Assembly: GCF_007970185.1 (NCBI RefSeq)
Contig: NZ_CP042431.1
Location: 2,046,001-2,110,000 of the forward strand
Length of the DNA stretch: 64,000 nucleotides
Direction of reading: 5' to 3'
From: Pseudobacter ginsenosidimutans
Lineage (GTDB): Bacteria; Bacteroidota; Bacteroidia; Chitinophagales; Chitinophagaceae
The first letter of the stretch is position 1, and each line of letters opens with the position of its first letter. The notes beneath the pieces were generated by a model that was given only the letters and a program-made list of their open reading frames with translations, ran no database searches and had not been told where the DNA came from. This document shows positions 41,396 through 51,016 of this stretch, one piece after another. A program made the position numbers and the translations under genes.

Positions 41396-42508
41396 ATGGC
41401 AATGGAATCAAACAAAGTGATGGAACTGCCCATTCTAAAACACTTTGATCAAAATCAGATCTCACTGAATCCTAAAAACTGGCGCAAGGGCGAAAAGGGC
41501 ATCGCCACCATTGTTGGCCTTGTGTTACTCGCAACGGCAGCCTGGGGATTGTATGTGTACATACTTCCTATCGTGTTCACCTGGGTAGGACAAGTGCTCG
41601 GCGCAATGGCCGCGGCTGTGCTGGTGATCGCATTTTTCATCATGCTGCCGGTGATGGTGAAAGCACTGAAACGTATTTCGAGAAGCATGCATAAAGCTTT
41701 GATCAAACACGATCCTTTCAGTGAACTGGAAGAACAAAAAATGAAGATGGTGCAGAACCGTGTTCATTTCAAGGAAGCGAAAGCAAAGATCAAGGCCATC
41801 AAATCCAATATGGAAGGCGAAAGCATCAAAGCGGAAAAAGAGGCAAAAGAATACCAGGAAAAAGTACTGGTGCTCCAGACAAGGGCCGAAGGCACCAAAT
41901 CAAAAATGCATGAACTGGAGCAGAAGGTCGGTGCTGATCAGGCACGCGAATCAGATGCATACGTGGAACTGCAAACCGGCCTGATGAAAACACTTAGCGA
42001 AGCGCAACGTGTAAGCCATATGCTCAACCAGAGTACCGGCCTCGTTAGAAAATATGGAAGCCGTGCTCATGTGATCGGAAAGTTGGACAGGAAGCTGAAC
42101 ATGGTGGACACCGCCATGGAGATAAAGATCATGGACTTTGAAGTGAGTATCGATATGCTGAAGAAAGAATATGCTTTCGCCAATGCAGCACGCGAAGCCA
42201 CTGAACAAGCCAAATCTGCGATGGGCTTCACCAAGGGATGGGAACTGGATTACGCACTCGATGTTGTGACCAATACCATCGCTCTCGACCTGGCAGTAAC
42301 AAAGGAAAACCTGATAGACCTTGATTCGCTCACCAGTCAGTATGCATACGACAGTGATGAACTGTACACCAAACTCGACAAGCTGGCCGATCAGATCAAA
42401 ACAGACAATTACCAGGTTCCTGAATCTAAAAAATACAGCAACCCGAATTATAAGCTCGATGCAGACGACAAGCTGGAGAGTAAGGGATTCGGAGACATAT
42501 TCAACTAA
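41396..42508 (+). CDS. Membrane-anchored coiled-coil protein
   Basis: 370 residues. Two transmembrane helices lie at about 37-56 (IATIVGLVLLATAAWGLYVY) and 62-90 (a hydrophobic run ending LPVMVKALK), followed by about 200 residues of charged helix with heptad character (MKMVQNRVHFKEAKAKIKAI to MHELEQKVGADQA). The rest is helical and polar. There is no catalytic motif. The organisation suggests a cytoplasmic coiled-coil tail held at the inner membrane, akin in shape to TelA/PspA-like envelope-stress proteins. 25 nt precede the solute-binding/OmpA gene. ATG 41396 is used; ATG 41402 is possible. Confidence 0.6.
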   Translation: MAMESNKVMELPILKHFDQNQISLNPKNWRKGEKGIATIVGLVLLATAAWGLYVYILPIVFTWVGQVLGAMAAAVLVIAFFIMLPVMVKALKRISRSMHKALIKHDPFSELEEQKMKMVQNRVHFKEAKAKIKAIKSNMEGESIKAEKEAKEYQEKVLVLQTRAEGTKSKMHELEQKVGADQARESDAYVELQTGLMKTLSEAQRVSHMLNQSTGLVRKYGSRAHVIGKLDRKLNMVDTAMEIKIMDFEVSIDMLKKEYAFANAAREATEQAKSAMGFTKGWELDYALDVVTNTIALDLAVTKENLIDLDSLTSQYAYDSDELYTKLDKLADQIKTDNYQVPESKKYSNPNYKLDADDKLESKGFGDIFN

Positions 42509-42533
42509 CTAAACCACTAAAAAATTATCAATC

Positions 42534-44330
42534 ATGAAATGGTCTAATCTCACATTTTTCTCGAAAGCCCTTATCGTTCTCGTTATTGCTGGCGCAGTGG
42601 GCAGCGCTGTGTATTTTCTCTCTCCCGGTCTGCGCGTGGACGAATCCAAAAAACTGGATAAGCTCGCGCTGAACGACCAGGATGTGAACAACATCACAAC
42701 CTCTGCGGAGCTTCCGCTGCCACAACTGGACCAGGCAGGCGATGTTGCCAACAAGCCGCTGGTGCGTATCGGCGGCTATGCATGGAACGCACAATCCGGT
42801 ATCATTGTAGCCAACGGTGGCGCCAAAACCAGCAAAGGATCACTCATGGAAAAGAATGGCGTAAGACTGGAGCTGGTGCGTCAGGACTGGCTCTCCGAGT
42901 TGCGCAACCTTCACATGAAATTTGTAGATGAATTCGATAAAGGCAATAACAATCCTTCCGAAGGTGTGGCCGGTATCATGATCATGGGTGATGGCGTTCC
43001 TTTCTATATCAGCTCTGCCCAACAGGCGCTCGACGATAAATACGGAAAAGGGAAATACCAGTTGCAGGCTATTGCGGCTATTGGTCTCAGTTATGGTGAA
43101 GACAAACTGATCGGGCCGCCCAGCTGGAAAATGAACCCGCAATCCATGAAAGGCGCACTGGTATCGGCCGTGATAGGTGATGGCGACTGGGTTACTACCG
43201 TGAACTATGCATTCGCGAATGGACTTAAAGTAAATCCCGATCCCAGCACCTATGATGCAGAAGCAGTGAACTTTCTTGCCTCCGCCAATGATGACTATAT
43301 CGAATCCGCGAAAGAGCTGATCAAAAGCCAGCAGGAAGGCTGGACCATTCCACTCAAAGAAGTGAAAAATGGAAAGCTCACTGGTAAAACCATCAACAAG
43401 AAAGTAGATGGCTGCGCCACCTGGACACCCGGCGATAAAATGGTGTTCGATAAGCTTACAGGATTTACTGACGTGGTATCCACCAGAGAATTCAATAACC
43501 AGATGGCTACTACAGTGATCGTACTGCGCCAGTGGGCAGAGAACAATAAGGAAACGATCGGAAAGATCCTTCGCTCCGCCTACACGGCCACCAATCAGAT
43601 GAAGCAGTACGATAGCTGGAGAAAGAGAGCATCAGAAGCCGCCGCCAAAACCTTCGGTATCGAAACGCCGGATTACTGGTACGCGATGTTCAAAGGACAA
43701 AAAGGAGAAAAGAATGGAATCAGCTACAATATGGGTGGTTCCCGTGTGTTCAACCTGGCGGATGCAAACCAGTACTATGGCATTTCGGATGGTACTAACC
43801 GTTATAAAGCGGTATATGACCAGGTGAGCCGTTATCTGAAAGAGCTGAACCCCGCCGGCTTCAATCAGAATGTGAAGCGTGTAGTGCCTTACGAAGAAGC
43901 GGTGAACACATCATTCCTGAAAGAAATAAAGGATATTGATGCAGGCGCTTCCTATACCACGGACTACTCGCAGAAAGCCACCAATGTGGTTGCTTCAGCA
44001 GAGTGGAGGATCAACTTCGACGTAGGCAGGGCAAGTATCCGTCCTGAAGGAGAAGATGTACTGGAGCAGATCTACAACCTGTTGATCCAGGCAGAGGATT
44101 CCAAACTGGAACTGATCGGACACACAGACAATACCGGTACAAAGGAGGGCAACTATTCATTGTCTGCCGCCCGTGCCGAATCCGTGAAGAACTACTTGGT
44201 AAAGAAAGGAATCCCGGCAGACCGCTTCCAGAAAGTGGATGGTAAAGGTCAGGACGAACCGATCGAAGACAACAGTACTGCATCCGGTAAAGCTAAAAAC
44301 AGACGGGTAGTGATCACACTGCTCAAATAA
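42534..44330 (+). CDS. Solute-binding protein fused to an OmpA peptidoglycan-binding domain
   Basis: 598 residues. An N-terminal uncleaved-looking membrane segment (about 7-28) anchors the protein facing the periplasm. The middle (about 70-460) resembles substrate-binding proteins of NitT/TauT-type importers, with PLVRIGGYAWNAQSGII near 78 and helical lobes around TTVIVLRQWAENNKETIGK near 322. The end (about 485-598) is an OmpA domain: AEWRINFDVGRASIRPEG, LELIGHTDNTG and KNRRVVITL, the residues that hold diaminopimelate in peptidoglycan. A permease and an ATPase of the matching importer class follow. This would tether the binding protein between inner membrane and wall. Confidence 0.85.
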   Translation: MKWSNLTFFSKALIVLVIAGAVGSAVYFLSPGLRVDESKKLDKLALNDQDVNNITTSAELPLPQLDQAGDVANKPLVRIGGYAWNAQSGIIVANGGAKTSKGSLMEKNGVRLELVRQDWLSELRNLHMKFVDEFDKGNNNPSEGVAGIMIMGDGVPFYISSAQQALDDKYGKGKYQLQAIAAIGLSYGEDKLIGPPSWKMNPQSMKGALVSAVIGDGDWVTTVNYAFANGLKVNPDPSTYDAEAVNFLASANDDYIESAKELIKSQQEGWTIPLKEVKNGKLTGKTINKKVDGCATWTPGDKMVFDKLTGFTDVVSTREFNNQMATTVIVLRQWAENNKETIGKILRSAYTATNQMKQYDSWRKRASEAAAKTFGIETPDYWYAMFKGQKGEKNGISYNMGGSRVFNLADANQYYGISDGTNRYKAVYDQVSRYLKELNPAGFNQNVKRVVPYEEAVNTSFLKEIKDIDAGASYTTDYSQKATNVVASAEWRINFDVGRASIRPEGEDVLEQIYNLLIQAEDSKLELIGHTDNTGTKEGNYSLSAARAESVKNYLVKKGIPADRFQKVDGKGQDEPIEDNSTASGKAKNRRVVITLLK

Positions 44331-44463
44331 TAAAGATTGTTCTTAGGCTGGGTAACAGAGGGAAGTTGTTCAGGAAGCTTCAGTTTCGTAGCCATGATTG
44401 TCTGTTCTTCCTGCTGCTGAAATCTGTGCCCGGCCTAATCTTAACCAACTTAACCTGATAAAA

Positions 44464-45240
44464 ATGAAAATAGCAAACTGGTTCAGGCCGTTTGAAAAGA
44501 TAAACCCGCAACAGCAGTTGATCATCGGCGTTAGCTGGATCGCATTGGTCACCGGCTGGTGGTTCATCAGCTCATCCGGAACCAAACATCTCTTTCCCAC
44601 GCCATCGCAGGTATGGGATGGATTCAAATCTTTGTACAGTGAGGGATTGATCGTCCATATCGGCAGTTCACTGGCGCTTTGCCTGAAAGCAACTTTCATA
44701 TCTGTTGTCATTTCCCTGTTACTGGTTTATTTCTCGCCGTTACCGGCTTTAAGGCCGCTGGCAGTTACTTTGAGCAGGTTCCGTTACCTGCCATTGACGG
44801 GCATCACCTTTTACATGGCGATCCTGGTCAGCAATGCAAGAACGATGCAGGTGAGCGTGCTCTTCATATTCATGAGTCTTTATTTCATCACTTCACTTCT
44901 GGCAGTGGTGAAAGATATTCCACCGGAAGAGATCGATCATGCGCGCAGTCTGAAATGCAGCAGGTGGGAAGTATTGCTGGAAGTGGTGATCAAGGGACGA
45001 TTCGATTATGTGATCGATGTGCTGCGCCAGAACCTGGCCATTACCTGGATGATGCTGGTAACAGTGGAATCCATTTTGGTAGCTGCCGGTGGGTTGGGTG
45101 TACTGATCAAGAACAGCGATAAGTTCATGAACCATGGCCGAATCGTGGCCCTGCAAATGGTGATCCTGCTGGTTGGCCTGTTGCTGGACTGGGTATTGCG
45201 CAGGACCCGCAAATCTGTTTTCAAATATTCCACTTTTTAA
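44464..45240 (+). CDS. ABC transporter permease (NitT/TauT-like)
   Basis: 258 residues with about six transmembrane segments. The EAA loop that contacts the ATPase is recognisable in IDHARSLKCSRWEVLLEVVIKGRFDYVI near 160-187, with the Gly displaced relative to the classical motif. Opening PFEKINPQQQ and the LFPTPSQVWDGF segment are typical of SsuC/TauC-type permeases. ATG 44464 is used; the 22 codons upstream lack family similarity. It lies 133 nt after the OmpA-type gene and 9 nt before the ATPase. Confidence 0.85.
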   Translation: MKIANWFRPFEKINPQQQLIIGVSWIALVTGWWFISSSGTKHLFPTPSQVWDGFKSLYSEGLIVHIGSSLALCLKATFISVVISLLLVYFSPLPALRPLAVTLSRFRYLPLTGITFYMAILVSNARTMQVSVLFIFMSLYFITSLLAVVKDIPPEEIDHARSLKCSRWEVLLEVVIKGRFDYVIDVLRQNLAITWMMLVTVESILVAAGGLGVLIKNSDKFMNHGRIVALQMVILLVGLLLDWVLRRTRKSVFKYSTF

Positions 45241-45249
45241 TGATCAGTC

Positions 45250-46101
45250 ATGACCTCTTTCACATACGAACAAAAACAAACGATACTCCAGGTGGAAAAC
45301 CTGAGCGTTGCCTGCAATGGAAAAATTATTATTCAGGACATCAATTTCACTGAGCGAGACACGGTGCGGCCAGACAGGCAGCAGGGACAGATCATTGCTT
45401 TTCTCGGCAGGTCAGGCCGCGGCAAGTCGACGCTCTTCCGCGCCCTCACCGGGCTGGAGTCTCCCACTACCGGGCAGGTTCTTATCCCTGACCTTGCCAA
45501 AGAAGTGACTAACGGAAACCAACCGGCGAAAAAAGTGACTGAAGGGGATGTTGGCTTCGTGGATCAGAAATATACGCTGTTCCGCCACAAGACTGTTTTT
45601 CAGTCCCTGCTCTTTGCTATGCGGCGATCAACATTATCGCTCGCCGAAAAAAAAGAAAAAGTATTGCAGCATCTCAGCGACTGGGGACTTACACAGGTGA
45701 AGGACCAGTACCCTGTATTCCTCTCCGGTGGCCAGCGTCAGCGGACAGCCATCCTGGAGCAATTGCTCAGCTCGGGTTACTATATGGTGCTGGACGAACC
45801 TTTTTCGGGACTGGATGTGGGCAATATCGAAAGTGTGAAACGGGCGTTTCAATGGGTGAATGCCAGTCATGAATTGCATACCATTATTTTCAGTACGCAT
45901 GATATTGAATTAGCGGTTGAGCTGGCGGATAGCATTTACGTTCTTGGATACCCGAAAGATGAAAAAGGAAAGCTTGGCACTGCCGGCACATTGCTGAAGC
46001 ATTTCGATTTGAAATCGATGGGATTGGCCTGGCAGGAGGATTTCGGGAACCATCACCTGGAATGCGTGAAGATGATCAGGGAAACGATGCTGGCATCTTA
46101 G
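45250..46101 (+). CDS. ABC transporter ATPase (NitT/TauT-like)
   Basis: 283 residues. Walker A is GRSGRGKST (about 57-65), the Q-loop VDQKYTLFRHKTV lies near 100, the signature is LSGGQRQRTA near 160, Walker B is YMVLDEPFSGLD near 180 and the switch His is in IIFSTHD near 215. An insertion with ERDTVRPDRQQGQ near 35-45 sits before the Walker A strand. It powers the adjacent permease; the solute is unknown. The absence of a separate soluble binding protein fits the OmpA-fused one upstream. Confidence 0.9.
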   Translation: MTSFTYEQKQTILQVENLSVACNGKIIIQDINFTERDTVRPDRQQGQIIAFLGRSGRGKSTLFRALTGLESPTTGQVLIPDLAKEVTNGNQPAKKVTEGDVGFVDQKYTLFRHKTVFQSLLFAMRRSTLSLAEKKEKVLQHLSDWGLTQVKDQYPVFLSGGQRQRTAILEQLLSSGYYMVLDEPFSGLDVGNIESVKRAFQWVNASHELHTIIFSTHDIELAVELADSIYVLGYPKDEKGKLGTAGTLLKHFDLKSMGLAWQEDFGNHHLECVKMIRETMLAS

Positions 46102-46111
46102 CGCACTGTGT

Positions 46112-46142
46112 CCAGTCGCTTGCCTTCCCGGCGAGTGACTGG
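46112..46142 (+). other. Strong hairpin between the ABC ATPase and GNAT genes
   Basis: CCAGTCGCT (46112-46120) pairs with AGTGACTGG (46134-46142), one G-U, with an inner GCC/GGC helix. No T-tract follows, so it may stabilise or attenuate the transcript instead of ending it. Confidence 0.45.
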
Positions 46143-46173
46143 CTACACCCCGCAAAATCCGTAACTTCAGTAC

Positions 46174-46611
46174 ATGGAAATCCGGCAAGCAACAGCCAAA
46201 GACGTGGAAGCCATTTACGCTTTCATCTGCGATCTCGAAGAAACCACCTTCGATTTTGAAATTTTCACTCAACTCTATCTTCAGAATATTGCCGGGGAGA
46301 ATAATATTTACCTGGTAGCCGAAGAAACTACCAGATCCAAAGTCATCGGCTTCATCTCTACCCATGGCCAGATTCTACTTCACCACCTGGGAATGGTCTA
46401 CGAGATCCAGGAGATGTTCGTGGACCAGGAATTCCGGAGTCATGGTATCGGTCAGCAACTGATCGAAGCGCTTGAGCTGCGCTTACGGGATCGGGAATGC
46501 CACTGTCTGGAAGTTACATCCAATGCCAAACGGACTGCCGCACATGAGTTCTATATCCGTAACGGATTCATACAATCGCATGTAAAACTCACAAAAGAAA
46601 GGCAGGTCTAA
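46174..46611 (+). CDS. GNAT acetyltransferase similar to PhnO
   Basis: 145 residues. The order YAFICDLEETTFDFEIF, YEIQEMFVDQEFRSHGIGQQLIEA, LEVTSNAKRTAAHEFYIRNGF and SHVKLTK runs parallel to E. coli PhnO, the aminoalkylphosphonate N-acetyltransferase. The acetyl-CoA loop is FRSHGIGQQL. No C-P lyase genes are in the window, so the amine substrate could be different. Located 72 nt after the ABC ATPase; whether they share a transcript is uncertain because of the hairpin between them. Confidence 0.8.
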   Translation: MEIRQATAKDVEAIYAFICDLEETTFDFEIFTQLYLQNIAGENNIYLVAEETTRSKVIGFISTHGQILLHHLGMVYEIQEMFVDQEFRSHGIGQQLIEALELRLRDRECHCLEVTSNAKRTAAHEFYIRNGFIQSHVKLTKERQV

Positions 46612-46995
46612 AGCATCGCTCAAAACACTATCCGGCGAAAATTCGACTGACTGCCAGGTGCTTACGATTCCTTCTATTCATTTTTCTCCCCTTATTTACC
46701 TTTTTGCGCCAGATGCCTGCGCCATATCTTTCTGATATAACGCCCACTTTCCTGCCTGAACTGCCAGAAACCTTGAATTTCCGCTCCAAAGCCCAGATTT
46801 CTGGCGTACTTTTGTGGGCTAAAATCCGCCAGGCTGCTCCGGCAGTTTCGAGATCGGAAAAATTTTAGGCGGAATGTTTGCTTGGCATTGGAAATCAGGA
46901 AGATACCGCATTATGGACAATTCCTCCCAAGGGAACCAAACCCTCCTGGTATTGTTATATATGCACACCATTCCTAAACAGACAATCAAAATAAC
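46612..46995 (+). other. Intergenic region with the SUF operon promoter element and possible leader
   Basis: TACTTTTG at 46807-46814 fits TAnnTTTG, without a TTTG box at the usual distance. If used, the transcript would have a leader of about 175 nt. This leader contains CTGC-TCCG-GCAG (46834-46845) enclosed by TCCGCC (46825-46830) and GGCGGA (46868-46873). The part before 46800 shows no gene, repeat or clear signal. Confidence 0.5.
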
Positions 46996-47322
46996 ATGAT
47001 CACGATATCTGAAAACGCGAAAAAATATATCCATCAGCTGATGGAAAAAGAAGGACAGTCCACAGACAGTTTTGTGCGTGTGGGCGTGAAAGGCGGCGGT
47101 TGCTCCGGTCTGGCTTACGAAATGAAGTTCGATCAGGAGATGCGCGAGAACGACCAGGTATTTGAAGACAAAGGTGTGAAACTGGTAGTGGAAATGAAAA
47201 GCCTGCTCTACCTGTACGGCACTGAATTGGATTACTCCGGAGGCCTCAATGGAAAAGGTCTCTTCTTCAATAATCCCAACGCATCAAGGACCTGCGCCTG
47301 TGGCGAAAGCTTTGCTGTTTAA
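46996..47322 (+). CDS. sufA: A-type iron-sulfur carrier (SufA/IscA/ErpA)
   Basis: 108 residues. The three cluster-binding cysteines are Cys36 (GGGCSGL) and Cys100/Cys102 (RTCACGESF) in the HesB/IscA fold. It receives a cluster from SufBCD and passes it to apoproteins. First gene of a seven-gene SUF operon, 37 nt before sufB. Confidence 0.93.
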   Translation: MITISENAKKYIHQLMEKEGQSTDSFVRVGVKGGGCSGLAYEMKFDQEMRENDQVFEDKGVKLVVEMKSLLYLYGTELDYSGGLNGKGLFFNNPNASRTCACGESFAV

Positions 47323-47359
47323 TTACAGCACCCGAAAAACTTAGACCCGAACAAAAATT

Positions 47360-48805
47360 ATGAGCACAGATTTAGATATTTTAAAAGATGTATCCACGGA
47401 AGAGTACAAATATGGCTTTACCACGGACATCGAAATGGAAATTGCACCCGCAGGGTTGAATGAGGATACCGTGCGCTTCATTTCGCAGAAGAAAAACGAA
47501 CCGGAATGGATGCTGGAATATCGACTCAAAGCACTCCGTCATTTTCTGAAACTGGAGATGCCCACCTGGCAGAACTTTAAACTGCCAACGATAGACTTCC
47601 AGGCAATATCTTACTACGCTGCCCCCAAGAAAAAGGCAACACTGAACAGTCTCGATGAAGTGGACCCTGAACTGCTGGCCACTTTCGAGAAACTGGGCAT
47701 TCCCCTCTCCGAGCAAAAATTATTGAGCGGTGTGGCCGTGGATGCTGTATTCGACAGCGTATCCGTTGCTACTACCTTCAAGGGTAAACTGAAAGAAATG
47801 GGAGTGATCTTCTGTTCTTTCAGTGAAGCTGTTCAGGAACATCCTGAACTGGTTCAGAAATACCTCGGCAGTGTAGTGCCCTACACCGATAATATCTTCT
47901 CTGCACTCAATGCTGCAGTGGTGTCCGACGGTTCATTCGTATACATCCCCAAAGGTGTGCGCTGCCCCATGGAACTGAGTACTTACTTCCGTATCAATGC
48001 TCAGAATACCGGACAGTTCGAGAGAACCCTCATCATTGCCGATGAAGGCAGCTACGTAAGCTATCTTGAAGGTTGTACCGCTCCCATGCGCGACGAAAAC
48101 CAACTGCACGCTGCAGTAGTGGAACTGATCGCCATGGAAAATGCAGAGATCAAATACTCTACCGTCCAAAACTGGTATCCCGGCGATAAAGACGGTAAAG
48201 GTGGTATCTACAACTTCGTTACCAAACGCGGTATCTGCAAAGGTGATAATTCAAAGATCAGCTGGACGCAGGTGGAAACCGGATCCAGCATCACCTGGAA
48301 ATATCCCAGCGTGATCCTCAAGGGTGATAACTCAACAGGTGAATTCTACTCTGTTGCCCTCACCAAGAATAAACAGATCGCAGACACTGGTACCAAAATG
48401 TATCATATCGGAAAGAACACCCGCAGCCGCATCATCTCCAAAGGTATCTCTGCCGGACAAGGACAGAATAGCTATCGCGGACTGGTGCAGGTGGGCAATG
48501 GCGCTGAAAACGCACGCAACTTCACACAGTGTGATTCACTGCTGATCGGAGACGAATGCGGAGCTCACACTTTCCCATACATCGAGTCTAAGAACAATAC
48601 CGCGATGATCGAGCACGAAGCCACTACCTCCAAGATCGGGGAAGACCAGATCTTCTACCTGAACCAAAGAGGTATCGATACAGAAAAAGCAGTGGCGCTT
48701 ATCGTGAATGGTTATGCGAAAGAAGTACTCAACCAGTTGCCGATGGAGTTTGCTGTGGAAGCACAGAAACTGCTGGCGATCTCGCTCGAAGGCAGCGTAG
48801 GATAA
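47360..48805 (+). CDS. sufB: Fe-S cluster assembly scaffold SufB
   Basis: 481 residues, full length. Recognisable SufB blocks are [19 protein letters not shown] near 195-213, the core helix motifs [18 protein letters not shown] near 236-253, [20 protein letters not shown] near 290-309, GGGxx-like [17 protein letters not shown] near 355, and the late [17 protein letters not shown] with the candidate cluster Cys. It forms SufBC2D, on which the cluster is built. Confidence 0.96.
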   Translation: MSTDLDILKDVSTEEYKYGFTTDIEMEIAPAGLNEDTVRFISQKKNEPEWMLEYRLKALRHFLKLEMPTWQNFKLPTIDFQAISYYAAPKKKATLNSLDEVDPELLATFEKLGIPLSEQKLLSGVAVDAVFDSVSVATTFKGKLKEMGVIFCSFSEAVQEHPELVQKYLGSVVPYTDNIFSALNAAVVSDGSFVYIPKGVRCPMELSTYFRINAQNTGQFERTLIIADEGSYVSYLEGCTAPMRDENQLHAAVVELIAMENAEIKYSTVQNWYPGDKDGKGGIYNFVTKRGICKGDNSKISWTQVETGSSITWKYPSVILKGDNSTGEFYSVALTKNKQIADTGTKMYHIGKNTRSRIISKGISAGQGQNSYRGLVQVGNGAENARNFTQCDSLLIGDECGAHTFPYIESKNNTAMIEHEATTSKIGEDQIFYLNQRGIDTEKAVALIVNGYAKEVLNQLPMEFAVEAQKLLAISLEGSVG

Positions 48806-48858
48806 CACACAACATTAAAAACACACCCGAGACACAATAAAACTCAATAACAGCAATC

Positions 48859-49626
48859 ATGTTAAGTATAAAAAATCTGAAGGCTTCTGTAGATGGCAAG
48901 GAGATTTTGAAAGGACTGGACCTGGAAGTAAAAGCAGGCGAAGTGCACGCTATCATGGGACCTAACGGTTCCGGAAAAAGTACCCTGGCTTCAGTACTGG
49001 CTGGAAAAGATAACTATGAAGTTACCGGTGGTCAGGTAACCTTCGAAGGCAAAGACCTTCTGGATCTTTCACCCGAAGACCGCGCAAGGTCCGGTTTGTT
49101 CCTCGCTTTCCAATACCCCGTAGAAATTCCCGGTGTTTCCAACATCAACTTCCTGAAAACCGCTATGAACGAAATGCGGGCTTACAATAATCTTCCTCCC
49201 ATCGAAGCAAAGGAATTCCTGCGCATGATGAAGGAAAAACAAAAACTGGTTGAATTTGATTCCGCTCTCGCCAACCGCTCCCTCAATGAAGGTTTCTCCG
49301 GTGGTGAAAAGAAAAGGAACGAGATCTTCCAACTGGCTATGCTGGAACCCAAACTGTCCATCCTCGATGAAACAGATTCCGGCCTGGATATCGATGCCCT
49401 CCGTATTGTTTCCCGCGGTGTGAACAAACTCCGTTCAGGAAAGAATGCATTCGTCCTGATCACCCACTATCAGCGTCTCCTCGAGTATATCGTACCTGAT
49501 TATGTACACGTACTCTGGAACGGACAGATCGTGAAATCCGGTACCAAAGAACTGGCGCTGGAACTGGAAGAAAAAGGATACGATTGGTTGAAAGAAGATG
49601 CAGCTGCTGCACCCAGCTTTCACTAA
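48859..49626 (+). CDS. sufC: Fe-S assembly ATPase SufC
   Basis: 255 residues. Walker A GPNGSGKST (34-42), the Q-loop region FQYPVEIPGVSN near 85-96, signature FSGGEKKRNEI near 145-155 and Walker B LSILDETDSGLD near 160-172. The Asp-Glu-Thr-Asp after Walker B is typical of SufC. It drives conformational change of SufB-SufD. Confidence 0.96.
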   Translation: MLSIKNLKASVDGKEILKGLDLEVKAGEVHAIMGPNGSGKSTLASVLAGKDNYEVTGGQVTFEGKDLLDLSPEDRARSGLFLAFQYPVEIPGVSNINFLKTAMNEMRAYNNLPPIEAKEFLRMMKEKQKLVEFDSALANRSLNEGFSGGEKKRNEIFQLAMLEPKLSILDETDSGLDIDALRIVSRGVNKLRSGKNAFVLITHYQRLLEYIVPDYVHVLWNGQIVKSGTKELALELEEKGYDWLKEDAAAAPSFH

Positions 49627-49683
49627 TCAGAGCGGTAATCAGATAAAATTGTAACGCAGCAACGCTGCCGCTAAACAATCGGA

Positions 49684-51009
49684 ATGGAAAATACGGCCAC
49701 ACAAATCATCAATTCTCTATACGACCAGTGCATCGCAGACTTCGAACTGCGCAGCAGCACTACTGCTGAGCCCGCAGAACTGACTGCACTGCGTCAGAAA
49801 GCTTTTCAAAATTTCAAAAAAGCAGGATTCCCCTCCAATAAAGTGGAAGACTGGAAATATGTAAACCTTGCACCTTTTCTGAAAGAATCATTCGCTACTT
49901 CTACTGAAGAAGAATTAGTAGAAGTTTCTGATGAACTGATCAACAACTCTTCTATTCCTCATCTCGATGTTTGGAAGATCGTTCTTGTAAATGGTGTGTT
50001 CAGAAAGGATCTCTCCGATGTAGTGAATCAGGAAGGTGTGTTTGTTCTTCCCATCGCTGAGGCAATCTCCAGACCTGCGTTCCAGAAACATTTCGGTGCA
50101 TACACCGATCTTTCCAAGAATCACTTCGCAGCTGTGAACACCGCACTGTTCCAGCACGGACTGTATGTTGAAGTAAAGAACAACGCTGTAGTGGACAAAC
50201 CTCTGCACGTGATCCATATCAATACTGCTGATGAGCCGCTGTTTGTTCAGCCTCGTCATCTGTATATTACAGGTACTTCTGCAAACGCAAGCATCATCGA
50301 AAGCTTCGTGATCAGCGGTACCAAAGCAAATGTGTTTGTGAACAATGTTGCAGAGATCTTTGTAGGCGCCAATGCCAACCTGCATCATTATTATATCCAG
50401 GGCGGCAACGAAAAGAACCGCTACGTTCATCACACAGAAGTATACCAGCAGGCAGACAGTGTGTACAATAACTACAAGGCCAGCTTCCCCGGCACCAGCC
50501 TTCTCCGCAATAACCTCAACATTGCGCTCGATGGAGAAAACGTGGAAAGCCACCTGTACGGATTATACCTCTCAGGAGGCCGTCAACTGGTAGACAATCA
50601 TACCATCGTTGACCACCGCAAGCCGCATTGTCAGAGCAATGAGCTGTACAAAGGTGTGATGAAGGATGAATCCACAGGCGTTTTCAATGGTAAGATCTTT
50701 GTTCGCAAAGACGCACAGAAAACAAATGCCTTCCAGCAGAACAACAATCTCATGCTCGGAAAGAAAGCCGTAGTGGATTCCAAACCTCAGCTGGAGATCT
50801 TTGCAGACGATGTGAAATGCTCTCACGGTTCAACCGTAGGTCAGTTCAACAATGATGCATTGTTCTACCTGAAGAGTCGTGGTATCGGTGACGAGAAAGC
50901 CCGCGCACTCCTCATTCACGCATTTGCTTTTGACGTAACAGAAAAGATCCCGCTTCCCGAAGTGCAGGATCATATCAATCACCTGATCGAAGAAGGTCTG
51001 AAAGCTTAA
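49684..51009 (+). CDS. sufD: Fe-S assembly protein SufD
   Basis: 441 residues. N-terminal helical part with KVEDWKYVNLAPFL near 52-65, then the right-handed beta-helix core shared with SufB, with the His motif GLYLSGGRQLVDNHTIVDHRKPHCQSNELYKG near 291-322 and a C-terminal helical cap ending GIGDEKARALLIHAF. It pairs with SufB in SufBC2D. 57 nt after sufC and 7 nt before sufS. Confidence 0.95.
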   Translation: MENTATQIINSLYDQCIADFELRSSTTAEPAELTALRQKAFQNFKKAGFPSNKVEDWKYVNLAPFLKESFATSTEEELVEVSDELINNSSIPHLDVWKIVLVNGVFRKDLSDVVNQEGVFVLPIAEAISRPAFQKHFGAYTDLSKNHFAAVNTALFQHGLYVEVKNNAVVDKPLHVIHINTADEPLFVQPRHLYITGTSANASIIESFVISGTKANVFVNNVAEIFVGANANLHHYYIQGGNEKNRYVHHTEVYQQADSVYNNYKASFPGTSLLRNNLNIALDGENVESHLYGLYLSGGRQLVDNHTIVDHRKPHCQSNELYKGVMKDESTGVFNGKIFVRKDAQKTNAFQQNNNLMLGKKAVVDSKPQLEIFADDVKCSHGSTVGQFNNDALFYLKSRGIGDEKARALLIHAFAFDVTEKIPLPEVQDHINHLIEEGLKA

Positions 51010-51016
51010 TTGAATC

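Noticed and set aside
46819-47034. 71-codon minus-strand frame over the sufA start
   Set aside because: It runs antisense through the suf leader and the first codons of sufA and has no protein-like features.
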